From Methyloversatilis sp. (GTDB taxonomy: Bacteria; Pseudomonadota; Gammaproteobacteria; Burkholderiales; Rhodocyclaceae), in NCBI RefSeq assembly GCF_030698125.1, contig NZ_JAUYNV010000004.1, forward strand, positions 124,001-188,000: 64,000 nt of DNA, in the 5' to 3' direction. The position numbers and the translations under genes are program-made. Under the pieces are notes generated by a model, which was given only the letters and a program-made list of their open reading frames with translations, was not told where the DNA came from and did not search any database. This document shows positions 1 through 9,959 of this stretch, piece by piece (the stretch's first letter is position 1; each line of letters begins with the position of its first letter).

Positions 1-3000
1 CGGATGGCGACGCCAGCGACAACACCACCGGATCGGTCAGCAAGGCGACCGAACTGGCGTCGCGCAGTGCCACCGGCAACCAGATCGACAGCGACACCGA
101 TGCGGCCGATGCGTCGGCTGCGCGCGCGAACGCGGCGCGTGCCGGCATCAACGCCTCGTCCGACTTCAACGCGACACCGAGCAATACGTCCGCCGCCGCC
201 ATCGTGGCCAGTGGCGCCACGCTCAATGCCGGCGGCAATATCGATGTGCTGGCGCACACCCGCAGCGATACCGATGCTACGGCGATCGGAGCGGCCGTTT
301 CCGGTGGCGTGTCGCTGGGAGGCGGCATCGCGATTTCGATGGTCGAAGATCGTACGGTGGCCAGTCTCGCCGGCTCGACGACGGCAAGCGGTGACGTGAC
401 GGTGCGGGCGACCGACGATCAGCCGGACGTTTCGAAGCTGCGCACCTACGCCGGTGGCGCCGGGCTGGCCGGCCTGGCCGCCAGCTTCGCGTGGCACGAA
501 AAATCCTCGACCGCGACGGCCAGTCTGGGTGGCATCGTGACGGCGAGCACCGGCAGCGTGACGGTCAATGCAAAGGTCGATCACAACCTCGATGCCGAAG
601 GGGGGGCAGCCGCCCTGGGTGTCGTGGGTATCGGCGCCGCGATCGCCTACGTCGATGAAACCAGTTCCGCCGAAGCACAACTGCTGAATGGCGCCGATAT
701 CACCGCCGAGTCGCTCGACGTGTACGGACAGTCGCGCACCACCTCGAAGGGCGAGGTGGTGGCGGCCGCCGGCGGCATCGTGGCCGGTGCGGGCGCCGAT
801 GCCAATGTGAGCGACGTGTCTGCCGCCCGGGCGACCGTCGGCAACAACGTGAAGGTGACGACGGTCGGCGGCCTGACGCAGATCCGCGCCGACAGCGACC
901 CGGTGGCCGAAGCGGTCACCGTCGGCATCGCCGTGTCGGCCGGGCTGTCGATCGGCGTGTCGCTGGCCGAAGCCACCGTCGATACCGATTCTCTCGTCAC
1001 CATCGGTACCGGCTTCGACGTGACGGCCGGAAACCTCACGCTGAAGGCGCAAACCCTGCCGCGCGCCGGGCGCGAAACGGCCAGCGCCGACGCACTCGCG
1101 GCCGGCGGTGGTCTGCTGCTGGGCGCAACCGCCACCGAAGCGATCGCCACGGTGGAATCGATCACACGCGTCCAGATGGGCGCTGGTCACGACATCAAGC
1201 TCGGCAACGGTGTGTTCAACACGCTGTCGAAGTCCACCGTCAGCGGGCTGAGCGACGTGAGCGGCATCGCGATCGGCTTCATCGCGGCCGGTGGCAACAG
1301 CGCGGAAACGACGGTCGACAGCACCACCGAAGCGCTGATCGGCGCCGGCACGATCAACGCCGGCAGCATCGTCATCCGCAGCGAAAGCAGCGATGAACTG
1401 GATGCCGGATCGACATCCGGTGCGGGCGGCCTGGGCGTGCTGCTGGCAGCCAGCGTGGTCAACGATGCCGATGCGACGACCACAACGCAGGTCGCCGGCA
1501 CGCTGCGTGCCGCCACGGTCGATATCGACGCGAAGCACACCACCGATTTCCAGGGCACGGCCGACAGCACGTCGGCCTCGGTCGCCGGCTATTCCGGCGC
1601 CTGGGTCACCAACACGGTGGACAACACGACCAAGGTCGAACTGCTGAACGGCACCCGCATCGAGAACGCGCAGACCGTCGACATCGATGCCGAAACGCGT
1701 GTCATCAAGGGTTCGGCCGGCGCCGACTGGACGGTGCAGGCGGCGTCCGGCGGCATCCTGTCCGGTGCGTCGGGCGCGAGCTACTCGACGATACGCAACG
1801 ACACCGACGTGCTGATCGGCAGCAACGCCTTCATCGATGCACGGGTGGCCGGTCTCAACGCCGGTGCGATACGCCTCGGCGCGAAGAACGATGTCGATGT
1901 GTACGACGCTGTGCTGCTCGACACCGGTGGTGCAATCGCCATCGCGCACACCGAATCCTTCATCAATGCCGACAGGAACGACGCGGACATCACGGTCGGC
2001 GCGGGGACTCTGCTGCAGAGCGACGGCGACATCGTGCTCGATGCGCGTACCGAAGCCATCATCGATACCGAGGCGCAGAGCAAGACCTACGGCCTTGCAG
2101 GGGCGCCGTCCGGCGAGTCGCTGTCGCGCCTGATCACCAGCAACGACATCCATCTGAACGGTGCGCGTCTGGAGTCGGAAGAAAACATCCGCCTGCTGGC
2201 CGGGCACAACAACAATCTGGTTGCCGATGCCGAAACCCGGCTGTGGAACAAGACGGTCATCCCGATCAACAGCGTGCCGGACGCGCACGGCGAAATCCGT
2301 CAGGACAACCGCATCAGCATCGCCGCCTACAACGCCGACCTGACCGGCATCACCGGCATCCGCGAACAGCAGATCGCGCGTGCGGCCGTGGCGTCGGTCA
2401 AGGACATCGACCTGAAGGCGGGCGAAGGCAGCCACACCACGCGCGGCTACGGCAGCGGCACCGACCTGTACCGCGAGGCGCTGGAAGCGCTGGGCAAGAT
2501 TTTCGACGACGACATCAGCCTCGACATCAAGGGCGGCTCGCAATTCACCGACTCGCGTTCCGGCGTCAACGTCAATGGCACCGTGTTTGCGGGCACGCGC
2601 CACCACCAGTATCTGGAGTTCGCAGCCAACGGCAGCGTGCTGCGCCAGTCCGAGAACATGAGCTTCAGCCGGCGCAACAACGTGTCGCTGCAGCGGGAAA
2701 TCCAGAGCCGGATCGACGCACTGCAACTGCTCTACAACGAGTACATCAATGACAACCCGGATGTCGCCAACGGTTTCCTGAACGATATCCAGATACTGCA
2801 GGCGCGTCAGACTCAGCTGGGTGTCGGGGCGACCGTGAATTTCGTCGATATCGATCCGGCCGCGGCCTATACGGGCAACATCAGCATTACCGGAGACTGG
2901 CTCACGGGCGCTTCGGCGGCTGAACTGATCGCGCCGGGTGATTCGATCATCGAAGTGATCAACAACGGCAATCAGTTCGTGCGCATCAAGCCGGGTGTCG

Positions 3001-6000
3001 CGGCGCTCGATTGCATGGCGGCGCTGTGCATTCCCGGCGAGGCCGGTGGGCTGGTCACGCTCAACGGCGTGCGGGTCAGTTCAACGGCCGAAATCAACGC
3101 GCGCAACCAGTACGGTCAGGTGGCGAGCTTCGCCGCCGGCAACGTGGTCGACCGCACCAATTCGCCCGACCCGAAGATACTGCTGAAGAATACCTATGAA
3201 GATCCGGTCACCCTGAATGCGCTGAAGCCGGAAATCCATGTCGATGGCGACCTGTCCAATGCACGCGGCATCGTCAAGATCGAAAGCACCGGCTCCGTGC
3301 TGGTGGCGTCGAATGTCGTCGCCCAGACCATAGACATCGCGACAAAGGGCGATTTCATCAAGACGTTCTCGCTCGGCTTCAGCCACCTCGCGGGCGACCC
3401 ATCGCTGTACGACGTCGTCGCCGGCTACATCAACAGCGCCGGCAATTTCGTCAACGGCTACCAGCAGCAGTACGAGGCGATCGCAAAGTCGGAATTCGGT
3501 GTCGCCACCAGCGCCTTTTCGACCTCCCCCTGGTACAACAACTACAAGGCGTATTCGGTTGCCAATGCCGGGCTGACCGCCGAAGGCAGCACCATCGCCG
3601 GCAACAACGTGTTCATCAGCGGCGAGAAGCTGAACATCAACGGCCTGATCCAGAGCGGGCTGACCGACTACAACCTGACGATCAATTCGACCGTGCTGAA
3701 TCAGGCGAAGGCGGCGAATGGTGGCTGGGTCGCGCTCGAACTGCCGTCGGCCGGCAGCACGCTGGCCGATGTGTTCAGGCCCAAGGTGCGCTGGGACGCC
3801 GCCAGCAACACCCTCGAGCTGGGCTCGATTCAGGTCGAGGGCGGCTACATGCAGTTCTACGGCGACATCTTCAGTACCGGAAACGGTCAGCTGAAGGTGC
3901 GCGACGGCTACGGGCGGATCGAAGTCAGCAACACCTCGGGTGCAAATCTTGCACTGAACCGGCTCGATACCGGTTCGGCCGCGGCCGGCACGATCAAGAT
4001 CATCGACACCAGCACCAAGTTCAACGGCAAGCCGCTGGAAACCGTGATCACGCGGCTGAACGGACAAGTGACCTACACGCAGACGAACGCGTCGTCCGAC
4101 GGACTCCGCCCGACGGTCACGGTACTCGGCGACGCCTCCGGCAGGCTCGCGACGTACAAGCCACGTGGCGAGCGCCGCTTCAAGTGGATCAATGCCGAAA
4201 CCTACGACGTCTACAAATGGGAAACCTACTCGAAGAGCCTGCTGTTCGATGCCGCGTTTCTGGACGCGCTGTCCAAGGATCCGGGCGGCCGGTCCGGCGG
4301 TGACACCACGACCACGCGCACGGAGCGCATCAGCGGTGACTGGCTGGCGCAGGACAACCGCACGGCCGACTACATCATGGACTTCACCAAGACGCGAACC
4401 GGTGTCGCGACCAAGGGTGTCGACTCGCTGTGGATTGTCGACAGCTACGGTTCCGACTGCGCCGGTGACCTGTGCGTCTCGAAAACGTATGTGTCGCGCA
4501 AGGAATGGGAGTGGACCGAGCGCAACTACTATGTTCACAGCCTGAACGCATCGAAGGCGATCAACATCCAGTTCATCGGCCACGACACCGGTCTGCTGAA
4601 CGTCAGCAGCAATGGCGCGCTGGCACTGCAGGGCGCTGTACGCAATCTCACCGGAAACACGTCGCTGTCCGGCTCCAGCATCGTGGCGGGTGACGTCGCC
4701 AAGATCATCGCCGGCAACCTGACGATGACGGCGAGCAACGGCTCGATCGGCGGCCCGGCCCTGGCCGGCAGCAACCACATCAAGCTCGACCTGCAGGGCA
4801 CCGGCGCGCTGACCGCGTCGGCGACCGGCGGCGTGGCACTGTGGGAAACCAAGGGCGACATGCGCCTCGTCAATGTCACCGGCGGCAACGGCAGCCTGGT
4901 CGACCTGAAGGCGGACGCCAATCTGGTCGACGCCAATGGCGCGGCCAACAATGTGGTCGGCGGTTTCGTGCGGCTCACATCGGAGAACGCGGGCATCGGC
5001 AGCCTGGCCGATCCGCTCGAAATCGATGTCCGCTCGCCGAATGGCTGGATCGAGACGAGTGCGGCAGCGGACACCGGGCTGACCGAAACCGACGGCGACA
5101 TGCGCCTGCTGTCCATCTCGGCCAATGGCGGCGACGTGCGGCTCGAGTCGGTCAATGGCTCGATACTCGACGTCAATGAAGCACAGCAGGTCGATGTGGA
5201 AACACGCGCCCAGCTGCTTCAGGTGGCACAGCGTGCGCGGCTGACCGCGTCGGCCGGCGCGAACCAGAGCGTCGACAACACGCTCAAGGCATACAACGAC
5301 CAGAAGGAGCAGGATTACCTGCAGTACTGGCAAATGCGCGGCCTGAAGGAAAACTTCGACGCCAACGGCGCATCGACCGGCTTCACCGCCGCCGCCTACG
5401 ACGCCGGCTACACCTTCGTGCTCGATGCGCAGACCGCGCAGGCGCTGCGTACCGCCAATGGCTGGGGCGACGCGGAAATCGCCGCCTACCAGAACCAGCG
5501 CACCGCGTTCTTCCACCAGGCGGCGGCCGAATTCGGCACCGGCAGCGCCTCCACGTTCAACAAGGACTTCAGCTACAACGTCGCCGTGCAGGACACCACG
5601 CGCGCCGACGCGCTGCGCGACGGTGGCGCCTGGACCGAAGCCGAAGTCACCAACCGCATCGCCGCCGGCCTGTTCAAGGACACGTCGGACACCGAAGTGC
5701 TGATCGAAGAGGCCAACGTCATCGGCGACAACATCCAGCTGATCGCGGCGCACGGCATCGGCAAGGAAAGCGCCGCGCTGGTGATCGGCACCAACCCGAC
5801 GGCGTGGACGGAAGACCAGCAACTTGCGCTGATCGCTGCCGAGCGGGCCGACGTGCGCATCGACACCGATGCGAAAACCATCACCATCCTGCGCAAGGAC
5901 GACGTCGATTTCACCGCGCAGAACAACGGTACGATCACCGCGACGGCGACCGACAGCATCTACCTCGGCTCGGAAGAGGATGTGCGGGTGGCCTCGATCG

Positions 6001-7961
6001 CGACGCCGGCCGATGTGCGCCTGAAGACCGCCGGCGCGCTGCTGAGCGCCGCGACGACCGGGCAGGCCGCTGTTCAGTCGCGCAATGTGACGCTGGAAGC
6101 CGGCAGCGGCGATCTGGGTCAGGACACGCTGGCCCTGATCGTGCAGGTGGCCAACAACGCGACCGTCACGGCGCGCGCCGGCGGCGACCTGTTCCTGTCC
6201 AGTCTGGTCGGAGACCTCCGCATCGACCAGATCTACACCCCGGGCCTGGCCCGCATCCGCTCGGCGGGTGCGCTGGTCGAAGTGTCGTCGGACCTGCAGC
6301 GCGACATCCAGGCGCGCTATCTCAGCCTGTACGCCGGCACCACCATCGGTGGCACCGGCAGCAGCGAGCTGGACGCGCTTGATCTGGGTGCTTCACCCGA
6401 CGGCTGGGTCGAACTCGAAGCCGCAGACGGCATCCATGTGCGCGCCGTCGATGGTGCGCTCGACGTGCGCAGTGCGCTGTCCAGTGCCGGCGACGTCACG
6501 CTGCGCTCGCCCGGCAACCTGAACATCGGCGTCATCGACGCGGGCGGCAAGCTGATGCTCGACGCCGCCGGTGACGTGGTGCAGTCGGCGCAGACCGTGG
6601 CGGCGGTGGGCAACATCGACCTGTCGGCCGCGCGCTACATCATGGCCGACGGGGCGACGCTGCGCGCCCGCGACGGCCGCATCGACATTGCGACCACCGG
6701 CGACGTCGTCGTCGGCCGCATCGAGGCGACCAACAACGCCACCGCCCAGGCCCTGCGCATCGTCGCCGGCGGCGGCATCCACGACGGTGGCGACATCGGC
6801 ACCTACGACCTGGTCGCCGCCACGCCGGGCGCCGGTGTCGTGCTCGAAGCAACCGATGGCATCGGCAGCGCCACCTGGAACAACGGCATTCCGCTGCCGG
6901 TGGCCGATGCACTGGAAACCGACATTGCGATGATCGATGCCATGTCGACGGCGGGCGGCCTGCAGATCGACGAGAAGGACGATGTCGCGCTCGGCACTGT
7001 CGAGACCGACGGCGATCTGGCGGTCAAGGCCGGCGGCACGATCAGCGGCAACAGTGCCTACACCGCGCGCGGCAATCTCGACCTGCTGTCCGGCAACAGC
7101 GTGACCGTACTGGAAGCGACGGCGGAAGCCGGCAATGCGACGGTGATCGCCGAACAGGACATCATCATGGATGCCGTCACCGCAGGGCAGGGCGTCAAGC
7201 TCCAGGCCATCAACGGTCGCGTCAGCGTGAAGCGGCTGACCGGCGACACGCTGGACATATCCGGCAAGGGCGACATCGATCTGGGTACGCTCAGCGTCAA
7301 ATCGAAGATGAGCTTCAGCACCGAATCGATCACGGCCAGGGTGATTCACACCGGCACCAGCGGTCCGCTGCTGATGAACGTGACCGGTCCGCAGGGTGGC
7401 ATGGCGCGCTGGGTCGATCTGACGTTCGACAGCCCGATCGGCACGCGCTTCGAGCGGCTGTATTCGCAGGATGCGCGGATCGAGACGGAGCGCGGCTGGC
7501 TGGAAGTGCTGGATGGCCGGATCGACAATCAGGCGCGCTTCATCAATCCGCAGAGCAATGTTTACATGGACAATGCGACGACGGTTATCCAGCCGGCGGA
7601 CATCCAGCTCAATGCGCCGGACAGGCAGTTCGCGCTGCGCCTGGAACGCTACCGTCTGGTGACCGAAGAGACGGCGCTGACGCGCAGCCCGCTGCACGAA
7701 GTGGTCAATGAGACGGACCCGGACAACAGCGGGCGGGAGGAGTCGCGTAACGCGATCGAAGGTCGGGTGCCGAATCCGACGCGTCCGCAGGCGGTGAATG
7801 TGGTGCCGGCGCTGTCGCAGATCGCGATCAACATCCCGCTGGACATTCCGGCCGTGAATTCGGGCGAGGAAGAGACGGAAGAGGAAGCCGAAGCCCGCCG
7901 CAAGGCCGAGGACGAGGCGCAGAATGCGCCCGGCGAAACCCCGAAGGAGACCGCACCGTGA
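1..7961 (+). CDS. Giant filamentous adhesin (TpsA, LktA/FHA-like), C-terminal part; 5' end outside window
   Basis: The frame is open from the window edge (first full codon at 3) to the TGA at 7961, about 2,650 residues, so the true start lies upstream. The protein is a long run of short glycine/alanine/valine/aspartate-rich repeats of the kind that build a right-handed beta-helix in secreted TPS exoproteins of the filamentous haemagglutinin and LktA type. It would be exported through its TpsB partner and displayed on or shed from the cell surface. An aromatic-rich domain without repeats lies near nt 4150-4560. I found only four cysteines, as two CxxxxC pairs (near nt 3013 and 4458). The C-terminus becomes Glu/Arg/Pro-rich and ends in ETPKETAP, with no autotransporter barrel. 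The stop overlaps the start of tpsB (GTGA). It is a paralogue of the interrupted gene that follows. Function in adhesion is inferred from the family. Confidence 0.85.
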   Translation, partial: DGDASDNTTGSVSKATELASRSATGNQIDSDTDAADASAARANAARAGINASSDFNATPSNTSAAAIVASGATLNAGGNIDVLAHTRSDTDATAIGAAVSGGVSLGGGIAISMVEDRTVASLAGSTTASGDVTVRATDDQPDVSKLRTYAGGAGLAGLAASFAWHEKSSTATASLGGIVTASTGSVTVNAKVDHNLDAEGGAAALGVVGIGAAIAYVDETSSAEAQLLNGADITAESLDVYGQSRTTSKGEVVAAAGGIVAGAGADANVSDVSAARATVGNNVKVTTVGGLTQIRADSDPVAEAVTVGIAVSAGLSIGVSLAEATVDTDSLVTIGTGFDVTAGNLTLKAQTLPRAGRETASADALAAGGGLLLGATATEAIATVESITRVQMGAGHDIKLGNGVFNTLSKSTVSGLSDVSGIAIGFIAAGGNSAETTVDSTTEALIGAGTINAGSIVIRSESSDELDAGSTSGAGGLGVLLAASVVNDADATTTTQVAGTLRAATVDIDAKHTTDFQGTADSTSASVAGYSGAWVTNTVDNTTKVELLNGTRIENAQTVDIDAETRVIKGSAGADWTVQAASGGILSGASGASYSTIRNDTDVLIGSNAFIDARVAGLNAGAIRLGAKNDVDVYDAVLLDTGGAIAIAHTESFINADRNDADITVGAGTLLQSDGDIVLDARTEAIIDTEAQSKTYGLAGAPSGESLSRLITSNDIHLNGARLESEENIRLLAGHNNNLVADAETRLWNKTVIPINSVPDAHGEIRQDNRISIAAYNADLTGITGIREQQIARAAVASVKDIDLKAGEGSHTTRGYGSGTDLYREALEALGKIFDDDISLDIKGGSQFTDSRSGVNVNGTVFAGTRHHQYLEFAANGSVLRQSENMSFSRRNNVSLQREIQSRIDALQLLYNEYINDNPDVANGFLNDIQILQARQTQLGVGATVNFVDIDPAAAYTGNISITGDWLTGASAAELIAPGDSIIEVINNGNQFVRIKPGVAALDCMAALCIPGEAGGLVTLNGVRVSSTAEINARNQYGQVASFAAGNVVDRTNSPDPKILLKNTYEDPVTLNALKPEIHVDGDLSNARGIVKIESTGSVLVASNVVAQTIDIATKGDFIKTFSLGFSHLAGDPSLYDVVAGYINSAGNFVNGYQQQYEAIAKSEFGVATSAFSTSPWYNNYKAYSVANAGLTAEGSTIAGNNVFISGEKLNINGLIQSGLTDYNLTINSTVLNQAKAANGGWVALELPSAGSTLADVFRPKVRWDAASNTLELGSIQVEGGYMQFYGDIFSTGNGQLKVRDGYGRIEVSNTSGANLALNRLDTGSAAAGTIKIIDTSTKFNGKPLETVITRLNGQVTYTQTNASSDGLRPTVTVLGDASGRLATYKPRGERRFKWINAETYDVYKWETYSKSLLFDAAFLDALSKDPGGRSGGDTTTTRTERISGDWLAQDNRTADYIMDFTKTRTGVATKGVDSLWIVDSYGSDCAGDLCVSKTYVSRKEWEWTERNYYVHSLNASKAINIQFIGHDTGLLNVSSNGALALQGAVRNLTGNTSLSGSSIVAGDVAKIIAGNLTMTASNGSIGGPALAGSNHIKLDLQGTGALTASATGGVALWETKGDMRLVNVTGGNGSLVDLKADANLVDANGAANNVVGGFVRLTSENAGIGSLADPLEIDVRSPNGWIETSAAADTGLTETDGDMRLLSISANGGDVRLESVNGSILDVNEAQQVDVETRAQLLQVAQRARLTASAGANQSVDNTLKAYNDQKEQDYLQYWQMRGLKENFDANGASTGFTAAAYDAGYTFVLDAQTAQALRTANGWGDAEIAAYQNQRTAFFHQAAAEFGTGSASTFNKDFSYNVAVQDTTRADALRDGGAWTEAEVTNRIAAGLFKDTSDTEVLIEEANVIGDNIQLIAAHGIGKESAALVIGTNPTAWTEDQQLALIAAERADVRIDTDAKTITILRKDDVDFTAQNNGTITATATDSIYLGSEEDVRVASIATPADVRLKTAGALLSAATTGQAAVQSRNVTLEAGSGDLGQDTLALIVQVANNATVTARAGGDLFLSSLVGDLRIDQIYTPGLARIRSAGALVEVSSDLQRDIQARYLSLYAGTTIGGTGSSELDALDLGASPDGWVELEAADGIHVRAVDGALDVRSALSSAGDVTLRSPGNLNIGVIDAGGKLMLDAAGDVVQSAQTVAAVGNIDLSAARYIMADGATLRARDGRIDIATTGDVVVGRIEATNNATAQALRIVAGGGIHDGGDIGTYDLVAATPGAGVVLEATDGIGSATWNNGIPLPVADALETDIAMIDAMSTAGGLQIDEKDDVALGTVETDGDLAVKAGGTISGNSAYTARGNLDLLSGNSVTVLEATAEAGNATVIAEQDIIMDAVTAGQGVKLQAINGRVSVKRLTGDTLDISGKGDIDLGTLSVKSKMSFSTESITARVIHTGTSGPLLMNVTGPQGGMARWVDLTFDSPIGTRFERLYSQDARIETERGWLEVLDGRIDNQARFINPQSNVYMDNATTVIQPADIQLNAPDRQFALRLERYRLVTEETALTRSPLHEVVNETDPDNSGREESRNAIEGRVPNPTRPQAVNVVPALSQIAINIPLDIPAVNSGEEETEEEAEARRKAEDEAQNAPGETPKETAP

Positions 7962-9670
7962 GGCGCGCACACAGGTTGTTCGGCAGACATGCCCGCAGGA
8001 CTCCGCTGGCCGTGGCAGCACTGACGTGCGCCCTGGGCGCGGCGGCGCCGGCGCAGGCGCAGGTGACCCCGCAACTGCCGCCTGCAGCCGACCCGGGCAG
8101 CATCCAGCAGCGCTCGCTGGAGCTCGAGCGGCGGCTGCGCGAAGAACGCGAACGCCGGCCGGAGTCGGAGCCGTCGATCGACCGCGAAGGGCTCAAGCCT
8201 GCGCCGGCCAGAAAGCCGGCGGTGACGTCGAGTTTTCTGCTCAAGCGCATCGACTTCACGAAGTCGGAACTGCTGTCGGAAGAGACGCTGCGCGGGCTGG
8301 CGGCGACGGTCGAAGGACGTGAAGTCACGCTGGCCGAAGTGGTCGAAGTCGTCGAGCGCATCAACACGCTGTATCGCGAGCGCGGCATCCCGACCGCGCA
8401 GGCGGTGCTGCCGGCGCAGGAAGTGGCCGACGGCAATGTGACGATCAAACTGGTCGAAGGGCGTGTGGGTGACATTCTGCTCGAAGGGAACGCGAGCACC
8501 GCCGACAGCTTCATCCTGTCGCGGCTCGGCCAGACGAAGGGCGATCTGGCGGACGTGGGGGCGCTGGAGCGCAGCATGATGCGCTTCAACCGCAGCCAGG
8601 ATGTGCAGCTGCGCGCCGAACTGAAGCCGGGCGCGAAGTTCGGCGAAACCGATGTGGCGCTGACGGCTGTGGAGCCGCCGAAACACGAAATGCGCGTGTT
8701 CGCCGACACCAGCGGCAGCTACGCGACCGGCGTGTATCGGGCCGGCGTGTTCTACCAGAACCGCAGCCTGTTCGGCTTCCGGGACGCGTTGAGCGCGTCG
8801 CTGATCGGCGCGGAGACGGGGGGGCACGAAGGCCGCGCACTGTCATACAGCATTCCACTGGGCACGCTGGGCACGCGGCTCACGCTGTCCTGGTTCGAAG
8901 ACCACACGCGGATCAAGAACGGCCCGTTCGCGCCGCTGCGCATCCGCGGTGAATCGACGGCATGGACGGCGTTGCTGCGCCATCCGCTGCTGATCGGCAA
9001 GAACTACCAGCTCGATGTGCTCGGCGGGGCGAAGAAGCGCAAGACGGAAAGCTGGATCGAGGGGCGCAAGTTCCAGTCGACCGACATCGACGACGTGTCG
9101 GCGGGCGTGGATGCGCAGTGGTGGGAAAGCGACCGGATCTGGACCGGATCGCTGACCTACTCGACGGGGGATGCGGACCCGATCGACGATGTAGTGTCGA
9201 CCTCATTCAAGATCTGGCGCGGTTCGGTGCGCCGCGTGCAGGAATTCGGCGAAGGCTGGTCGGTGCACAACACGGTGGCCTTCCAGTACACGCGTGACGA
9301 GAACCTGACCTCGAGCGAACAGTTCCTGATCGGCGGCGAGGGCAGCGTGCGGGGTTACCAGACAGGTCTGTTCAGCGGCGACAAGGGGCTGATCGCGTCG
9401 GTGGAACTGCACCACCCGCTGCCGCAGGCGCCGGTGGCGCCGATCAGGACCAGCGGTTTCCTGTTCCTCGACTACGGCGCCGTGGAGCCCTTCCGTCCGC
9501 CGGAATCGACGCGCGGCAGCGACACGATGGCGAGCTACGGCTGGGGGCTGAACGCGAACATCAATCAGAACATTTCGGCCCGGGTGACGCTCGGGCTGCC
9601 GATCCGCGACCGCCCGCAGGAGCCGCGTGGCTACTACGTGCACGTTCAGGTCGTCGCCCAGGTGTTCTGA
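7958..9670 (+). CDS. TpsB two-partner-secretion outer-membrane transporter (ShlB/FhaC/HecB family)
   Basis: 570 residues, normal for the family. The GTG start overlaps the upstream adhesin stop, which implies coupled translation. The order is: signal peptide ending AAPAQAQ (about residue 35); a Pro/Arg-rich linker with an ELERRLREERERR helix, like the plug helix of FhaC; POTRA-type domain(s) from about residue 85 (SSFLLKRIDF... and VTIKLVEGRVGDILLEGN); then a 16-strand-type barrel. The conserved VRGYQ motif of the L6 hairpin is present (nt 9348-9362) and the protein ends in phenylalanine, as expected for Bam-dependent insertion. It should secrete the adjacent TpsA proteins by recognising their N-terminal TPS domains. 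It is flanked by two paralogous TpsA genes and probably serves both; that is inference. Confidence 0.93.
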   Translation: MRRAHRLFGRHARRTPLAVAALTCALGAAAPAQAQVTPQLPPAADPGSIQQRSLELERRLREERERRPESEPSIDREGLKPAPARKPAVTSSFLLKRIDFTKSELLSEETLRGLAATVEGREVTLAEVVEVVERINTLYRERGIPTAQAVLPAQEVADGNVTIKLVEGRVGDILLEGNASTADSFILSRLGQTKGDLADVGALERSMMRFNRSQDVQLRAELKPGAKFGETDVALTAVEPPKHEMRVFADTSGSYATGVYRAGVFYQNRSLFGFRDALSASLIGAETGGHEGRALSYSIPLGTLGTRLTLSWFEDHTRIKNGPFAPLRIRGESTAWTALLRHPLLIGKNYQLDVLGGAKKRKTESWIEGRKFQSTDIDDVSAGVDAQWWESDRIWTGSLTYSTGDADPIDDVVSTSFKIWRGSVRRVQEFGEGWSVHNTVAFQYTRDENLTSSEQFLIGGEGSVRGYQTGLFSGDKGLIASVELHHPLPQAPVAPIRTSGFLFLDYGAVEPFRPPESTRGSDTMASYGWGLNANINQNISARVTLGLPIRDRPQEPRGYYVHVQVVAQVF

Positions 9671-9864
9671 CGGCGCCGGGACAACCGCGGCGTGCACCGC
9701 GCCACGTCTGGCCGCTCGGCTGGTGCCTGCGCGGCGCCCCACTTTTGCGCTGGCGGGAGATTGAAAAGTGCCGTTCCGGATCCGATTCCTGAGCTGAAGA
9801 CGTTCGGTCGATTGCCGGCAAGGTTCAGCGCATTTTCCGTTGCCGGATCGCCGACGATAGGGCC

Positions 9865-9918
9865 GTGATGCGTCACTTCTCGTGACATTGCTCAAGATCA
9901 AGTAGGAGTTTGTCCTAC
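9865..9918. promoter_or_regulatory. Inverted repeats in the gap upstream of the second adhesin
   Basis: The 289-bp gap between tpsB and the second adhesin holds a perfect inverted repeat GTAGGA-GTTTG-TCCTAC (9902-9918), about 42 bp before the ATG. Further upstream is GTCAC-TTCTC-GTGAC (9872-9886), overlapped by GTGA-TGCG-TCAC (9865-9876). A clear Shine-Dalgarno (AAAGGA, about 9949-9954) precedes the ATG at 9960. The repeats look like sites for dimeric regulators. I cannot assign a regulator, and I see no convincing sigma-70 promoter. Confidence 0.4.
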
Positions 9919-9959
9919 AAGCGCACATTGGTTTTTTTGATGATCGAAAAGGATCAGCA

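Noticed and set aside
3081-5822. 913-codon minus-strand frame
   Set aside because: Shadow of the first adhesin in GC-rich DNA; low-complexity translation without recognisable domains.
1-7961. CRISPR or tandem DNA repeat array suggested by the repetitive sequence
   Set aside because: The repetition is at protein level (beta-helix units) with no constant DNA repeat and spacer pattern.
6393-8827. Minus-strand frames under the adhesin end and tpsB
   Set aside because: They run antisense to clearly coding, domain-bearing genes and show only compositional bias.
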